A DNA stretch of 64,000 nucleotides from Alcaligenes faecalis (GCF_005311025.1 NZ_CP031747.1:682001-746000); one strand, 5' to 3'; shown: positions 1 through 8,873, counted from the stretch's first letter. The notes: a model not told the origin generated them from the sequence alone. Translations and numbers: made by a program.

Positions 1-1521
1 ATGAGGGTCCAGTCCGGTCTTGTAGAGTTTGCCGCCCACGCTGACCAAGTCGGCCAGCATGGAATTACCGACCGCAGAGCTGACCACGGAATCAGAGAGG
101 GCATCTAAGCCTACGTAGACCACGCCTCCCTGCCGGATGACGCTCATCCAGTCGAAGATGGGACGCTTATCGGTTTGGTCGTAATAGTCAGGTGAGATCA
201 GTTTGCCTACTGCGCCGGTGGTCAACTTCTCCAGGAATGGCCCCAAGGACGCGATGATCTTTTCGTAGAAACTACGCTCATAGCTAAAGGCGGCTGCCAG
301 TCCTGCGAGGACCGTATCGTTGATCTTGGCCTCTTTGATGAGCAAAAACATTGCTACAAATTCGGGCTGTCGATCGGCCAAGGCTCTTGGCACCGGCGGC
401 GCGGTTTTGCGATCCTGCAGCGCGAGCTCAAGGCTGGCCAGTCTTACTTCCCAGTCGATCAGACGGCCTTGGCGGGCTTGTTGGCCAAACACCATGCGGG
501 CATAGTCCATGAACAGACCATCAATGCCGGTCACATCTTTGAGCAAGGCTTCATAGGTCGGGACACGACCCAGCGCAACTTGGGCCTGAGCCACAATATT
601 GGTAAAACGCCAGGAGAACTCTTTAAAAGCGGCGGAGTTTCCGCTGCTGGGCAAGGCGTTGGTGGCACGAGTGGCGACTTCGGTGATACGGGAGAAGTTG
701 CCGATGCCGTTGTACCTGGCTGAGATCTCGGGGTAGCCAAGATGGAACATGTAGAACTGGTCCAGGCGGCCTGCACGAGCGCATTCGGCATACATACGCA
801 GCATCAGATCGGCATCCCCCTTGGGATCGATCACGATAGTGACGTGCCCAGCATGAATGTCCTGGGTGGCAAATAACTCCAGCAGCCTGGTCTTGCCCAC
901 GCGCGTGGTGCCCATGACCAGCATGTGTCCATTGCGAGAAGATTGGCGAATCTTGACGGGGGCTTCGTCCATGCTGCCCACGCCATGCACGATGGGTGAG
1001 CCACCTAAGTCTGGATGAGGCTGCAATGGGTTGAGCCAATGATCAATGCCCGCAATTCCTGCAATGGCTCGCACAATGGGTTTGACGGGGCCTTTGCCTT
1101 GCGCTTGTTCGATGGCTTTTGAACCCAGGCTGCGTAGAGCCAGCTCTTTGCCCGATGGACGCACAAAACGCTTGGCCTGCGGTTGCAAGGCTTCACGTTT
1201 ACGTTGTGTGTGCGCTTGCGACCACTCGAACCCTTCGCCCAGGTAAAACTCGCCCGGTGCCACGGGAATTTTGGCGGGAGCAATTTTCGTGACTTTGTAG
1301 TATTTCAGGTGATGGTGATAACGCTTGATCCGCATCGCCTGCTTAAAGCGGACCCCGCCAAAGTAGCCCGATCCTGCTGCTGCAACGTAGCCCAAAGAAG
1401 GGGGCATCATCAGCGCCCAAGGCGCCAGGGCAGCCGTGGCCGTGACGGACCAGGCCGTTGCCGCACTCCAAATTTCGACAGGTGGACGCAGTAACGCTTC
1501 CAAGACGGCGTTATTTTTCAT
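1..1521 (-). CDS. traD: Conjugative coupling ATPase TraD (SXT/TOL/ICEclc type), C-terminus beyond window edge
   Basis: The reverse strand is open from ATG at 1521 to the window edge, giving 507 visible residues. This is the coupling protein that docks the relaxase-DNA complex at the mating channel and pumps it with ATP. Hydrophobic stretches near residues 20-60 fit a membrane anchor. The Walker A motif GTTRVGKT is near residue 205 and a Walker B-like IVIDPKGD near 230. The later segments ARMVFGQQARQGRLIDWEV and SPDYYDQTDKRPIFDW are typical of the integrating-element TraD group (TIGR03743-like). A GAGGTG ribosome site stands about 6 bases before the ATG. The start overlaps the end of the upstream gene by 11 bases, so it is the last visible member of the leftward transfer operon. 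Family assignment is from memory of the family, not a search. Confidence 0.9.
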   Translation of the reverse strand, partial: MKNNAVLEALLRPPVEIWSAATAWSVTATAALAPWALMMPPSLGYVAAAGSGYFGGVRFKQAMRIKRYHHHLKYYKVTKIAPAKIPVAPGEFYLGEGFEWSQAHTQRKREALQPQAKRFVRPSGKELALRSLGSKAIEQAQGKGPVKPIVRAIAGIAGIDHWLNPLQPHPDLGGSPIVHGVGSMDEAPVKIRQSSRNGHMLVMGTTRVGKTRLLELFATQDIHAGHVTIVIDPKGDADLMLRMYAECARAGRLDQFYMFHLGYPEISARYNGIGNFSRITEVATRATNALPSSGNSAAFKEFSWRFTNIVAQAQVALGRVPTYEALLKDVTGIDGLFMDYARMVFGQQARQGRLIDWEVRLASLELALQDRKTAPPVPRALADRQPEFVAMFLLIKEAKINDTVLAGLAAAFSYERSFYEKIIASLGPFLEKLTTGAVGKLISPDYYDQTDKRPIFDWMSVIRQGGVVYVGLDALSDSVVSSAVGNSMLADLVSVGGKLYKTGLDPH

Positions 1522-2062
1522 GCGCTTCACCTCGTTCAAAACCTTCTGAGAAGATGATCTGTCGCGCTTGACCGTCCAAGCCAATCAGCACGGGATAGAC
1601 AGTCACATGCGCTGCGGCAAGACGGCTCTGTAACCAGTGGCCGGGATCAGGGACGATTGGCAATGCGTTGGCTTGTCGCTGGATGTCTTTAAAGCGTTTT
1701 TCACTGGCTGCGGATACCACAATGACAGTGGCCTGCAGAGAAAGCAGGCGTTCCAAATGGAGCTTGAGCCATTCTTCTGAGCCTTTGTCGTCACCCACAA
1801 TGGCTAATGTTTGGGTCATCCATTTTGGGTTAAATACTGGAACAGCCGATGGCTTAAGCACGCCAGGTTGTAGCAAGTTCGACGTCAGCGGAAACTGGAT
1901 GCCGGCACCAACACCAGGTTGGTCTGCACCTGAAATTAAGGCCGAATAATAGGAAACAGCCGGAACCGAATCGTCCAGGACGACCGGTGCAGTCTGAGCG
2001 TTGACCGAGCTGGAGATCAGTGTGGTCGCTGCAAAGAAGGCGAGGGCGAGATTACGGTGCAT
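1511..2062 (-). CDS. Integrating conjugative element protein, TIGR03765 (PFL_4695) type
   Basis: A 183-residue protein with a signal peptide (MHRNLALAFFAATTLISSS, cleavage after SVNAQ), so it is exported. The mature part has a VVLDDSVPAVSYYSAL start, a VFNPKWMTQTLAIVGDD segment and an IVPDPGHWLQSRL segment, which fit the PFL_4695 family found directly before traD in GI-type ICEs. The family's biochemical role is unknown; it is needed for or associated with the conjugation apparatus in the periplasm. The ATG at 2062 is chosen over a longer start at 2101 because GGAGG lies 6 bases before it and the signal peptide starts there. It overlaps the lytic transglycosylase gene by 11 bases and traD by 11 bases. 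Confidence 0.82.
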   Translation of the reverse strand: MHRNLALAFFAATTLISSSVNAQTAPVVLDDSVPAVSYYSALISGADQPGVGAGIQFPLTSNLLQPGVLKPSAVPVFNPKWMTQTLAIVGDDKGSEEWLKLHLERLLSLQATVIVVSAASEKRFKDIQRQANALPIVPDPGHWLQSRLAAAHVTVYPVLIGLDGQARQIIFSEGFERGEAHEK

Positions 2063-2855
2063 ATCGCCTCCAACCGGTTGAAGTGGCCAGTTCCGACGCA
2101 TCTAAGCCCAGGTTGGCTAATTTGTTGAAAACGCCACGGCTATAGCGATTGCCGCGGCTGATTCGTTCTTGCGTATTTCTGGAGCCCGTGTGATAGAGAG
2201 CGACCGCCAAACGCCAGGAACTGTTGCGGTCAAAGTGTTCACGCAGAATTTGTGCACCTACATCGAGATTGGGGTAGGGATCCAGAGCACGTTCAAAGCT
2301 TTGGAGCTTGTCGTTGTGGTAGCCCCAGTTCACCTGCATCGCACCGCAATCCACATTGCGGATACCTCTGACATCCACATACTTGCGCAAGGCCTTGAGG
2401 GTGGCCTCATAGGAGCCATAGCGCTTAGCAGCACCTCTGACGCACAGAGTCCAAGGGTAGGGCAGCGTCTGCCGACCAAATTTCATTTGCGACTCTTGCA
2501 GTGCCACGCCGTAAAGCAGCCACGGATCTATGTTCCAGCGCTGTCCCGCCCAGTCATAAGCGCGGGGTGGCAACAAGGATGCCGTCACGATCGGCGCACC
2601 AGGACGGGTGCGTGTGCGAGGCATCTGACGAACATAGCCGTGGGGGATAGTCGTCTGCTCCTGGGGTGTGATCTTGGGCTCAATGCGCACAGCCGTATCT
2701 GACCAATATGGCCACCATTGCGGGTCCAGGCCTTCAGGCTGCGCCAGCTCCGATTGCGCAGGTGCAGCCATTGCCCACGAGCGCGTCATGACGCCACTGG
2801 CCGTCAGTGCCGTGAGGGCGCCAAGAAACTGTCGGCGGTGCATGGGGGTACCCAT
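2052..2855 (-). CDS. ICE lytic transglycosylase (SLT domain)
   Basis: A 267-residue exported murein hydrolase that would open the peptidoglycan for the mating channel. The N-terminus has MHRRQFLGALTALTASGV, a twin-arginine-like signal. The catalytic domain follows: YDWAGQRWNIDPWLLYGVALQESQMKFG carries the catalytic glutamate (QESQ), then the GAMQVNWGYH and AVALYHTGSRN segments typical of SLT folds. ATG at 2855 shares its A with the stop codon of the upstream gene (TGATG), which favours coupled translation; an internal ATG at 2843 starting MHRRQF is an alternative. A transglycosylase at this place between the TIGR03759 and TIGR03765 genes is standard in ICEclc/PFGI-1-type elements. Confidence 0.85.
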   Translation of the reverse strand: MGTPMHRRQFLGALTALTASGVMTRSWAMAAPAQSELAQPEGLDPQWWPYWSDTAVRIEPKITPQEQTTIPHGYVRQMPRTRTRPGAPIVTASLLPPRAYDWAGQRWNIDPWLLYGVALQESQMKFGRQTLPYPWTLCVRGAAKRYGSYEATLKALRKYVDVRGIRNVDCGAMQVNWGYHNDKLQSFERALDPYPNLDVGAQILREHFDRNSSWRLAVALYHTGSRNTQERISRGNRYSRGVFNKLANLGLDASELATSTGWRRYAP

Positions 2856-3427
2856 CACTTCGCAGAGCCCTGTGCCGGCACACTTTGAGTCAGAGGTGTG
2901 TAGCCCGGAGCGGGGGTCTCGATGATGGCCGTGCGCGGCACGTTCAATGTGTCAGCCGCACCTACCGTGGCGGGAACGGGTGGGATTTGACTGAAATTGA
3001 CAACTGGCTCATTTGGGTAAAGGCGTGCCATCGCTTCGGTGAAAGCACGATTCCATGCCAATGAGCGCTCCACGTCGGCATGAAAGGCGCGGGCGAACAT
3101 TTCGGCATACTTACGGCGCTCTGCTTCCGAGGTCGCGTGAATGCCCAGCGCTTCGATAGGCGAGAGGTTTTCCACCGAGAATGCTTTGCGAGGGCCTTCC
3201 AGCAAGGTTTTGGCGCGCAACATTTCTTCGTCGGTTAAGCCCCAAATATTGGCGCGCAGGCGATCTACGGCATCCAGCGCAATCGGATTACGTCCTTGTG
3301 ACTGCGTAGCATTGGCGACTTCTTCGGTACGCTGCTGAGCGGTGGCCTGGGTTTGCGAATGCGCCATCGCAGGGAAAAACAGGGGCAGGCTGATGGCTGC
3401 TGCTTTGATTTTCATAAGGCGCGGCAT
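2855..3427 (-). CDS. Integrating conjugative element protein, TIGR03759 (PFL_4693) type
   Basis: A 190-residue exported protein. It has a signal peptide (MKIKAAAISLPLFFPAMAHSQ) and then the family core: NIWGLTDEEMLRAKTLLEGP, LSPIEALGIHATSEAERRKYAEMFARAFHADVERSLAW is seen in pieces along residues 60-130. This core matches the TIGR03759 family of GI-type ICEs; its mechanistic role is not known. The ATG at 3427 shares its A with the TGA of the preceding gene, so translation is probably coupled; MKIK at 3415 is an alternative start. It lies in the usual place ahead of the lytic transglycosylase. Confidence 0.83.
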   Translation of the reverse strand: MPRLMKIKAAAISLPLFFPAMAHSQTQATAQQRTEEVANATQSQGRNPIALDAVDRLRANIWGLTDEEMLRAKTLLEGPRKAFSVENLSPIEALGIHATSEAERRKYAEMFARAFHADVERSLAWNRAFTEAMARLYPNEPVVNFSQIPPVPATVGAADTLNVPRTAIIETPAPGYTPLTQSVPAQGSAK

Positions 3428-4659
3428 CACTGGCCCTCCACAGTTAATTTGGTGGTTTTTCCGTTTACGAGAAAAGAGGCGCTGCGCTCGGATGCGCTTG
3501 CGCTTTGCAGCGTGACGCCGTTGACGGTGTCACCTGGTCGCATCACTAAGGTTTGGTTGTCGCTTGCGCGTGTACTGGCGACGACAACGGAGGGTTTGCC
3601 ATCCCACATATCGACTGAGACCAGACGAACGCTTGGCTTCGGTGCGGCCTTGGCTCGACGAGTGACCGGCTTTTTCACGGGGGCAGGTTCAACAACTGGC
3701 ACCGCCTCTGGTTCTGGTTCAGGTGTAGGTGCAGGTGTGGACAGAGCAATCAACTGTTCGTTTTGTTGTAAGAGCTCATTGAGTAACTGCCTGATTTCGT
3801 TGACATCACGTTGCAGGGACGAGATTTGCACCTCAAATGTTGGTGTTTCTTGAACGGCGTACGAGGCTTGCGATGTTTCAAGGTTCGATGGGAACGACTC
3901 TCCGAGATCAATGGAAAGTTCTTGGAATTCCGTTGACTCTGCCGTGTCTATCGGATCTGTTCCCATGGGCATGTCAGAAGCTTTTTCTACATTGCCTAGT
4001 TCACTGGTGGTGGGAGCAGGGGAGGGCTCAGAACCCTTTTCCTCATCCTCAACAGGGGCGACCTGGTCTTCGATTTCAGCCAGTGAAGGTTCGGCTGCCG
4101 ACAAGGCGGCTGTTTGCTCAACCACAGGTTGGTTAAACAGGTATTTCCAGCTCAAGAAAAGGACAGCAAAAAGCACCAACGCCAGGATTAGCTTCCACGG
4201 ATAGCCTGTCTTTTTCTTGAGCGTTGGAGCATCGGTAAGCGCTGCGGATGCCAATGGGGATGGCGTAACGCTGGCTGCTTGCGGTTGATTTTCTTGTTCA
4301 GCAAAGAAATCGGTGACTGCTTCATTGTTTTGCGTCTCGGTCAGGGGATCCACTACAGACGAAAACACGGGCTCCACGTTCTGTTTTTCAACGCTTGCCG
4401 TTGGTTCTTTGCGAGAGAACAAAATTTGCATGACTGTTCGCAAGACACCTGGCTTGTTTGGGGTAGCGTCCTCCAACTCACGACGGGAGTCATAGTCGTG
4501 TTGATCCAGCTTTTCTTGGCGTTCACGCTCAAGCTGCTGGTCTTGCTCCATTCGTTCATGTTCCAAGCGCTCGAGCCGTTCACGCTCTAGCTGCTCGGCT
4601 TGCTCCCGGCGGCGAAGATCGTCTTGCTGCTGTTGCCATTGTTGATCTTGTTGGTTCAT
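3427..4659 (-). CDS. Membrane-anchored coiled-coil protein with a PilP-like C-terminal domain (ICE transfer operon)
   Basis: A 410-residue protein I cannot name with certainty. Residues 1-60 are almost entirely Gln, Glu, Arg, Asp and Leu (QQWQQQQDDLRRREQAEQLE and on), a charged coiled coil. One membrane helix (WKLILALVLFAVLFLSW) sits near residues 155-175. An acidic linker and a second short coiled coil (SLQRDVNEIRQLLNELLQQN) come next, then a Pro-rich hinge. The last 60 residues (VSVDMWDGKPSVVVAS, MRPGDTVNGVTLQSAS) resemble the small beta domain of PilP-type alignment proteins. The layout is bitopic, with the C-terminus in the periplasm. The start at 4659 overlaps the stop of the PilL-like gene as ATGA and is preferred to an upstream start at 4698. 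Confidence 0.65.
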   Translation of the reverse strand: MNQQDQQWQQQQDDLRRREQAEQLERERLERLEHERMEQDQQLERERQEKLDQHDYDSRRELEDATPNKPGVLRTVMQILFSRKEPTASVEKQNVEPVFSSVVDPLTETQNNEAVTDFFAEQENQPQAASVTPSPLASAALTDAPTLKKKTGYPWKLILALVLFAVLFLSWKYLFNQPVVEQTAALSAAEPSLAEIEDQVAPVEDEEKGSEPSPAPTTSELGNVEKASDMPMGTDPIDTAESTEFQELSIDLGESFPSNLETSQASYAVQETPTFEVQISSLQRDVNEIRQLLNELLQQNEQLIALSTPAPTPEPEPEAVPVVEPAPVKKPVTRRAKAAPKPSVRLVSVDMWDGKPSVVVASTRASDNQTLVMRPGDTVNGVTLQSASASERSASFLVNGKTTKLTVEGQ

Positions 4660-5210
4660 GGCTGCACCCCGCTGATGCGCTCGGTCAGGGGCAACCACGG
4701 CTTTTTAGGGTCAACTGTGACGGGGTAGGTTTGGGCGTGGAGCCAATTCTGTGTCAGTTCGACGCCTGACAGAGTCGGCTGTGCCGCTAGACTGATCCAC
4801 AGTCTGCGACGGATGGGGTCCTCGTCCCAGCGCCAGGTCTCACCTACGAGTGCATTTAGGACATCACGCACTCGATACGTGCCCAGCGACCGCTGGGACT
4901 CTGGAAGGGGTAAGCGAAGAAACTGCGCGGCTTCTAGCGACAGCTTGGAGCGATCAAGCTGCCAGCCAGTCCGTTTGAGGGTGTACTCAATCGCACCATC
5001 AATGGTGGCTACGTCTTGACGTGGGTAAGTCAGTGCCACAAACACAGACAGGGGATCAGAAACGCTATGCCCTGGTGTGCTGGCTTGTGTGCTGTATTGT
5101 CCTATTCGCACCTGTGTGCCGTTGTCGTAGGTATCCCCGACCTGGGCTTGGGCCTGCAACGCCAAAACAGCCAGTGGCGCGGCAACAGCGAGTCTAGCTG
5201 TCCAGCTCAT
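4656..5210 (-). CDS. PilL N-terminal-domain protein of the ICE transfer region
   Basis: A 184-residue exported protein and the first gene of the leftward transfer operon. After the signal peptide (MSWTARLAVAAPLAVLALQAQAQ) come VRIGQYSTQASTP, DPLSVFVALTYPRQDVATI, DGAIEYTLKRTGWQL and LRLPLPESQRSLGTYRVRD segments. These correspond to the PilL N-terminal family (TIGR03748-like) found in GI-type ICEs, a domain that resembles the secretin-associated part of type IVb pilus proteins. The ATG at 5222 is rejected as start because GGAGT overlaps it; that same GGAGT sits 5 bases before the ATG at 5210, which begins the signal peptide cleanly. The operon promoter must lie in the 530-base gap to the right. 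Confidence 0.75.
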   Translation of the reverse strand: MSWTARLAVAAPLAVLALQAQAQVGDTYDNGTQVRIGQYSTQASTPGHSVSDPLSVFVALTYPRQDVATIDGAIEYTLKRTGWQLDRSKLSLEAAQFLRLPLPESQRSLGTYRVRDVLNALVGETWRWDEDPIRRRLWISLAAQPTLSGVELTQNWLHAQTYPVTVDPKKPWLPLTERISGVQP

Positions 5211-5460
5211 GAAGTACTCCATCCGATTGAGAATGGCGTTCAGTGTTGCAAAGGCACCCCAAGGTGTCGCTCGTTAACCCAAGGTCACGTAACACGGGGT
5301 TTCAGCTTGACGAAAACAGTTATGTGCGTTATCCGCGCGGCCTGCTATATGCGTTTTTGAGTAAGTGAAGAAAGGGTATTCAAGTTAAAATGTTTTGCAT
5401 TGCACAATACAACTAGAACAAGAATGTGTTGACGGACTGCCGGGGCGTCAATCCGCTACT

Positions 5461-5572
5461 GGGAAAAGGTTGCTACGGGTCAAGGGCCTTATCCAAAGGG
5501 CCGCCGTCCACCTAAAAATCCGGTGGCCGTCGGGAAAGGCTTTACAGGTAGGGGAAAAGGGGGCTTACGGGT
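5461..5572 (+). repeat. Three degenerate direct repeats upstream of the relaxase operon
   Basis: Copies at 5461-5480 (GGGAAAAGGTTGCTACGGGT), 5532-5549 (GGGAAAGGCTTTACAGGT) and 5552-5572 share GGGAAA(A)GG, a short variable spacer and (C)TAC-GGT. Copies two and three are nearly adjacent. Such iteron-like repeats are common in oriT and in autoregulated transfer promoters; which of these applies cannot be read from sequence alone. Confidence 0.55.
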
Positions 5573-5575
5573 TAC

Positions 5576-5610
5576 GCAGCGCTTCACCCAGGGGCTGGGT
5601 GAAGCGCTGC
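5576..5610. repeat. Perfect 15-bp inverted repeat with 5-base loop
   Basis: The arms are GCAGCGCTTCACCCA (5576-5590) and TGGGTGAAGCGCTGC (5596-5610) with GGGGC between them. There is no mismatch in 15 pairs. No T-run follows on either strand, so it does not look like an intrinsic terminator. In its setting between divergent transfer operons it is more likely a structural element of oriT or a regulator-binding palindrome. Confidence 0.9.
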
Positions 5611-5740
5611 AAATGGCCTCGGCCAGCATAGCGGGCTGTGACTTATCAGAACTTAACGTTGCGCGCAAGCGAGAACCCTAGGTTACGTCGCACCCGGTAT
5701 CGCGTTGAGAGATAGCAAACCGCTTTGTAGAGTGGCCGCT

Positions 5741-6280
5741 ATGACTATCCTCGCCCACACGTACCTAGACGAGCATCCATACCCCGATCCTGGGTTCCCC
5801 CATTTTGGGCGTGATGCGCACGACCGTGCTCATGCGATTTACCGCATTGTCGAACACCTGACTGAGCTCGGATTGGCTGAATGGGTCCCCCATTTTTCAG
5901 CCTGGCTATCGCGCTATGACGGATTAGAAATTTATGCCGAGGATGAAGATGATCCTCATCTGTGTGTGAGAGAGATTTTGAAGAATCATTGTCAGAACCT
6001 GGCGCAAGAAAGCAGCCAGGCCGTAGATCTCGCAGGGCGCAAAGAGAGCATTGTTGACGATATTTTGCAGCAGCCATTTGTCCATTATCGGGCTCACTGG
6101 GGCAAAAACATGCTGCCTGATCCTGATTCAATTCAATGGAATCCACTGCAGATGAGCTGGTTCCATTTCCTGCAGCAGGGCGACCCTCAACATCCCACTG
6201 AGTCACTGCATATTTTGCTCACATTGCGACATCCTCGTCCGACTCTGGAGACGTTGCGAGCCCATTTGCTTGAACGTTAG
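5741..6280 (+). CDS. Hypothetical ICE protein preceding the relaxase gene
   Basis: A 179-residue soluble acidic protein that I do not recognise. It has no signal peptide and no membrane segment. Visible features are an N-terminal THYLDEH-like segment (HTYLDEHPYPDPGFPHFG), a Trp/His-rich middle (LAEWVPHFSAWLSRY), an acidic patch (EDEDDPHLC) and a Trp-containing stretch (SIQWNPLQMSWFHFLQQG). The gene ends 3 bases before traI, so the two almost certainly share a transcript, which hints at an accessory role in relaxosome assembly or DNA processing. ATG at 5741 is used; a TTG at 5705 in frame would add 12 residues. Neither start has a strong ribosome site. Confidence 0.7.
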   Translation: MTILAHTYLDEHPYPDPGFPHFGRDAHDRAHAIYRIVEHLTELGLAEWVPHFSAWLSRYDGLEIYAEDEDDPHLCVREILKNHCQNLAQESSQAVDLAGRKESIVDDILQQPFVHYRAHWGKNMLPDPDSIQWNPLQMSWFHFLQQGDPQHPTESLHILLTLRHPRPTLETLRAHLLER

Positions 6281-6283
6281 AGC

Positions 6284-8767
6284 ATGACTCACCGCCGAAC
6301 CCCGCCTTGGATCTCGAAGTTCTCCACTTTTATTCCGCGACGCGCCTCCAGTACGACTAAGCCCGCACCGGTTCCGCCACCTCCAAGCCCCCCACCAGTT
6401 CCAGTTGCCCAACGTGTAGCAGGGCGGGAGGAAGGGTGGTTGCGTGTTCTTGAGTCTGATGACTTGATCCGTCTACTGAAAGCTCAAAAAGCGGTTCATC
6501 AAATGTTCCTGCAGTCTCGCGTAGCAGATCCTGTTTTTAGACGAGATTTCATCCCAGCTATCCGACGATATGCAGAATACGTCCAGCTCATGCCTGCCTC
6601 AGAAGCACACCATCACGCCCACGCTGGTGGTTTGTTGGCCCATACGCTGGAGATGGTATTGGCAGCCATGACCTGGCGAAACGCGCATTTTTTACCGACG
6701 AATGCTCCCGTTGAGCAGATTGACGCCGAGCGTGATCAGTGGACCTATGTGGTCTTCTACGCGGCACTGCTTCATGATATTGCCAAACCGATGACGGACC
6801 TACGGATCTTATGGCGAGGCGGGGCGATGGATGAACCGTTGCGATGGAAACCTCTGGCTGGCTCCTTGTTCGAAGTGGGGCAGGGGCGTCTGGATCTGGA
6901 GTATCGGGTCGAGTTTGAGCCAAAAGCCAGCCGGGACTACCAGGCCCATAATCGCCTGGCACTGACCTTGCTTCATCAGATTGCCCCAAAATCTGCATTA
7001 ACTTTTTTGTCTCAAACGCCTCACGCCTTTGATGCGCTGACTCATTATTTGTCTGGCCACAAGGATGGATTATTGGCTGACATTATCAAACGCGCTGACC
7101 AGGCCTCCACCAGCAACGCATTGATGAAGGGCAGTAAGGCTCGTTTTGCGACAGCCAATGCAGTACCGCTGGTGGATTTACTCATGCAAGCGCTCAAAAG
7201 CATGTTGCAGTCTGGAACGGAATTGCCGCTAAATCGCACTGGAGCTGCCGGATGGGTGTATGACGGCTCGGTGTGGTTTGTGGCTAAGCGTTTGGCCGAT
7301 GCCACGCGGGCCTGGATTAAAAAGCATGAACCTGACGAGTCTGTACCTGGTGAGGCCAAGAACGATAGGCTGTTTGACACATGGCAGGAATATGGAATCT
7401 TGCAAGTCAGTCCTCATTCTGGCCAAGCGATTTGGCACGTTGAAATCAACGGCCAAACGCCAGCGACAGAAGAGGGCGCAGAAGCCCATCAATATCGACA
7501 CAGACTAAGTGTGCTGCGCTTTCCACTGTCAAAGCTCTATGATGATCCAAACTTATACCCACCGGCGATGTCCGGAGAGATCCATGTTCGGGCCAAACGT
7601 GGCGATGATGAGTTTGAAACGGAAACTGTCCCAGGTGTTGATGGCACTGAACATAGCCCTGACACAACAGTCACTCATGCCACAGCTGATCCAGAGCACA
7701 TCGATGAAGGAGCATTGACGCAAAAGGTGGCCACAACGGCCAAAACTGCTTCAGCTCGTTCCCAAACTGCAGCACCCAAGCGTAATCTTGTACCAGCAAT
7801 GGAGTTTAGAAAGCCCAAAAATGCGTCAACTGGCGCAGCCAAGCGGCAAACACCGAAAAATGCCGCAACGCAAAGCGGCAACCAGCCCAAACCTGTGCCA
7901 ACCTCAAGCAATACTCACCAAACTGCTTCAATTCAGGTATACGACGACGAGACGGTGATTTTGCCAGCCGAACTCGCCGTAGATGGCTTTGATGTTGACG
8001 ATGACTTTCTGGATGAAGCTGATACAGCATCCAACATTATTCATCGCAGCCCACCGCAAGCGTCGCATAAGCCCACGCCTGTGAACTCAGCGCCGACAGC
8101 AACGGTTAGCAGCGCACGCCCAGGCAAAAAATCACATCAACATGAAGCAACAGCCATAGCTGCAGCAAAGGCTAAAAGTGTTGTGCCAGCCTCTGTTGAG
8201 CACACACCTGGAGCATTACCAGCCTTACCGACGCCTAAAGCGTCGGTTTTTGAGCCAGAGCTTGCTCCAAAGACACAGGCAAAATCTCAACGTATGTTCA
8301 GCCAGGCAAGCACCACGCCGGTCGTGTTGACACCTAGCTTGCCAGAATTGCCGCATGAGGCCCCTGTGAAAGAACCCAGCGAAGCGGCGACGGCGTTTAT
8401 CCAGTGGCTGCAGCAAGGCTTGGCCAGCCGTGAGATTAAGTACAACGAATCTGGGGCCCCCGTGCATTTTGTAGAAGAAGGCATGGCACTGATTTCACCC
8501 AAGATTTTCAAGCTCTACGCGGCTCAAACAGGGCCTGAAGAACAGGCCGATGCCATGGGGATGCAGATTCAGCGAGAGGTTATCAAAGCTGGGTGGCATC
8601 GGATGCGGCAAGTAGAAGGTGGTGGCAAGGTCAACATCTTGCGCTACCAGATCATTGGCAAAGGAAATGTGCCGATCGCCTCGCTGGCGGCGGTGGTGTT
8701 GATGGACCCGGACCGGTTTGTTTTACCCGTGCCGCCCGTCAATCCAGTATTGAAGTTGGATCGTTGA
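6284..8767 (+). CDS. traI: MobH-family conjugative relaxase TraI (ICE PFGI-1/ICEclc class)
   Basis: An 827-residue relaxase that would nick one DNA strand at oriT and pilot it into the recipient. The N-terminal catalytic region has the HD-type metal ligands of MobH enzymes: SEAHHHAHAGGLLAHT (His 109-111, 113 and 120) and LLHDIAKP (His-Asp at 164-165), as in the TIGR03760/TraI_2 family. Residues about 430-690 are a low-complexity Ala/Pro/Thr/Lys linker. The last 120 residues (EEGMALISPKIFKLYAA, EVIKAGWHRMRQVEGGGKVN) form the conserved TraI_2 C-terminal domain. The gene is full length and undisturbed. It is the last gene of the element before the dif-like junction; no integrase gene lies between them. 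Confidence 0.92.
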   Translation: MTHRRTPPWISKFSTFIPRRASSTTKPAPVPPPPSPPPVPVAQRVAGREEGWLRVLESDDLIRLLKAQKAVHQMFLQSRVADPVFRRDFIPAIRRYAEYVQLMPASEAHHHAHAGGLLAHTLEMVLAAMTWRNAHFLPTNAPVEQIDAERDQWTYVVFYAALLHDIAKPMTDLRILWRGGAMDEPLRWKPLAGSLFEVGQGRLDLEYRVEFEPKASRDYQAHNRLALTLLHQIAPKSALTFLSQTPHAFDALTHYLSGHKDGLLADIIKRADQASTSNALMKGSKARFATANAVPLVDLLMQALKSMLQSGTELPLNRTGAAGWVYDGSVWFVAKRLADATRAWIKKHEPDESVPGEAKNDRLFDTWQEYGILQVSPHSGQAIWHVEINGQTPATEEGAEAHQYRHRLSVLRFPLSKLYDDPNLYPPAMSGEIHVRAKRGDDEFETETVPGVDGTEHSPDTTVTHATADPEHIDEGALTQKVATTAKTASARSQTAAPKRNLVPAMEFRKPKNASTGAAKRQTPKNAATQSGNQPKPVPTSSNTHQTASIQVYDDETVILPAELAVDGFDVDDDFLDEADTASNIIHRSPPQASHKPTPVNSAPTATVSSARPGKKSHQHEATAIAAAKAKSVVPASVEHTPGALPALPTPKASVFEPELAPKTQAKSQRMFSQASTTPVVLTPSLPELPHEAPVKEPSEAATAFIQWLQQGLASREIKYNESGAPVHFVEEGMALISPKIFKLYAAQTGPEEQADAMGMQIQREVIKAGWHRMRQVEGGGKVNILRYQIIGKGNVPIASLAAVVLMDPDRFVLPVPPVNPVLKLDR

Positions 8768-8873
8768 ATGAAGGGGATGTTTGACACAGGATAAAGTGCT
8801 GTGCTACCGTCCGATCAGTCGTGCAATTCAACGTTTCGACGGGGTTTCGGTTTAGATTACTGTGAGGTGCCTA

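Larger units (their letters stand above)
5211..5740. other. Non-coding stretch between divergent transfer operons; candidate oriT and promoter region
   Basis: About 530 bases with no convincing gene separate the leftward pilL-traD operon from the rightward relaxase operon. It holds a perfect 15-bp inverted repeat (5576-5610), a 6-bp inverted repeat TTGACG/CGTCAA (5429-5451), an imperfect 12-bp inverted repeat around 5510-5533, and three degenerate direct repeats of the form GGGAAA(A)GG followed by (C)TTAC-GGT or CTAC-GGT (5461-5480, 5532-5549, 5552-5572). Repeats of this kind beside a MobH relaxase gene suggest an origin of transfer and/or operator sites. The assignment to oriT is inference; no nic site can be recognised by eye. 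Confidence 0.5.

Noticed and set aside
5395-5631. A 78-codon open frame in the oriT candidate region
   Set aside because: It has no ribosome site, runs through the inverted and direct repeats, and its product has no recognisable pattern; more likely chance.
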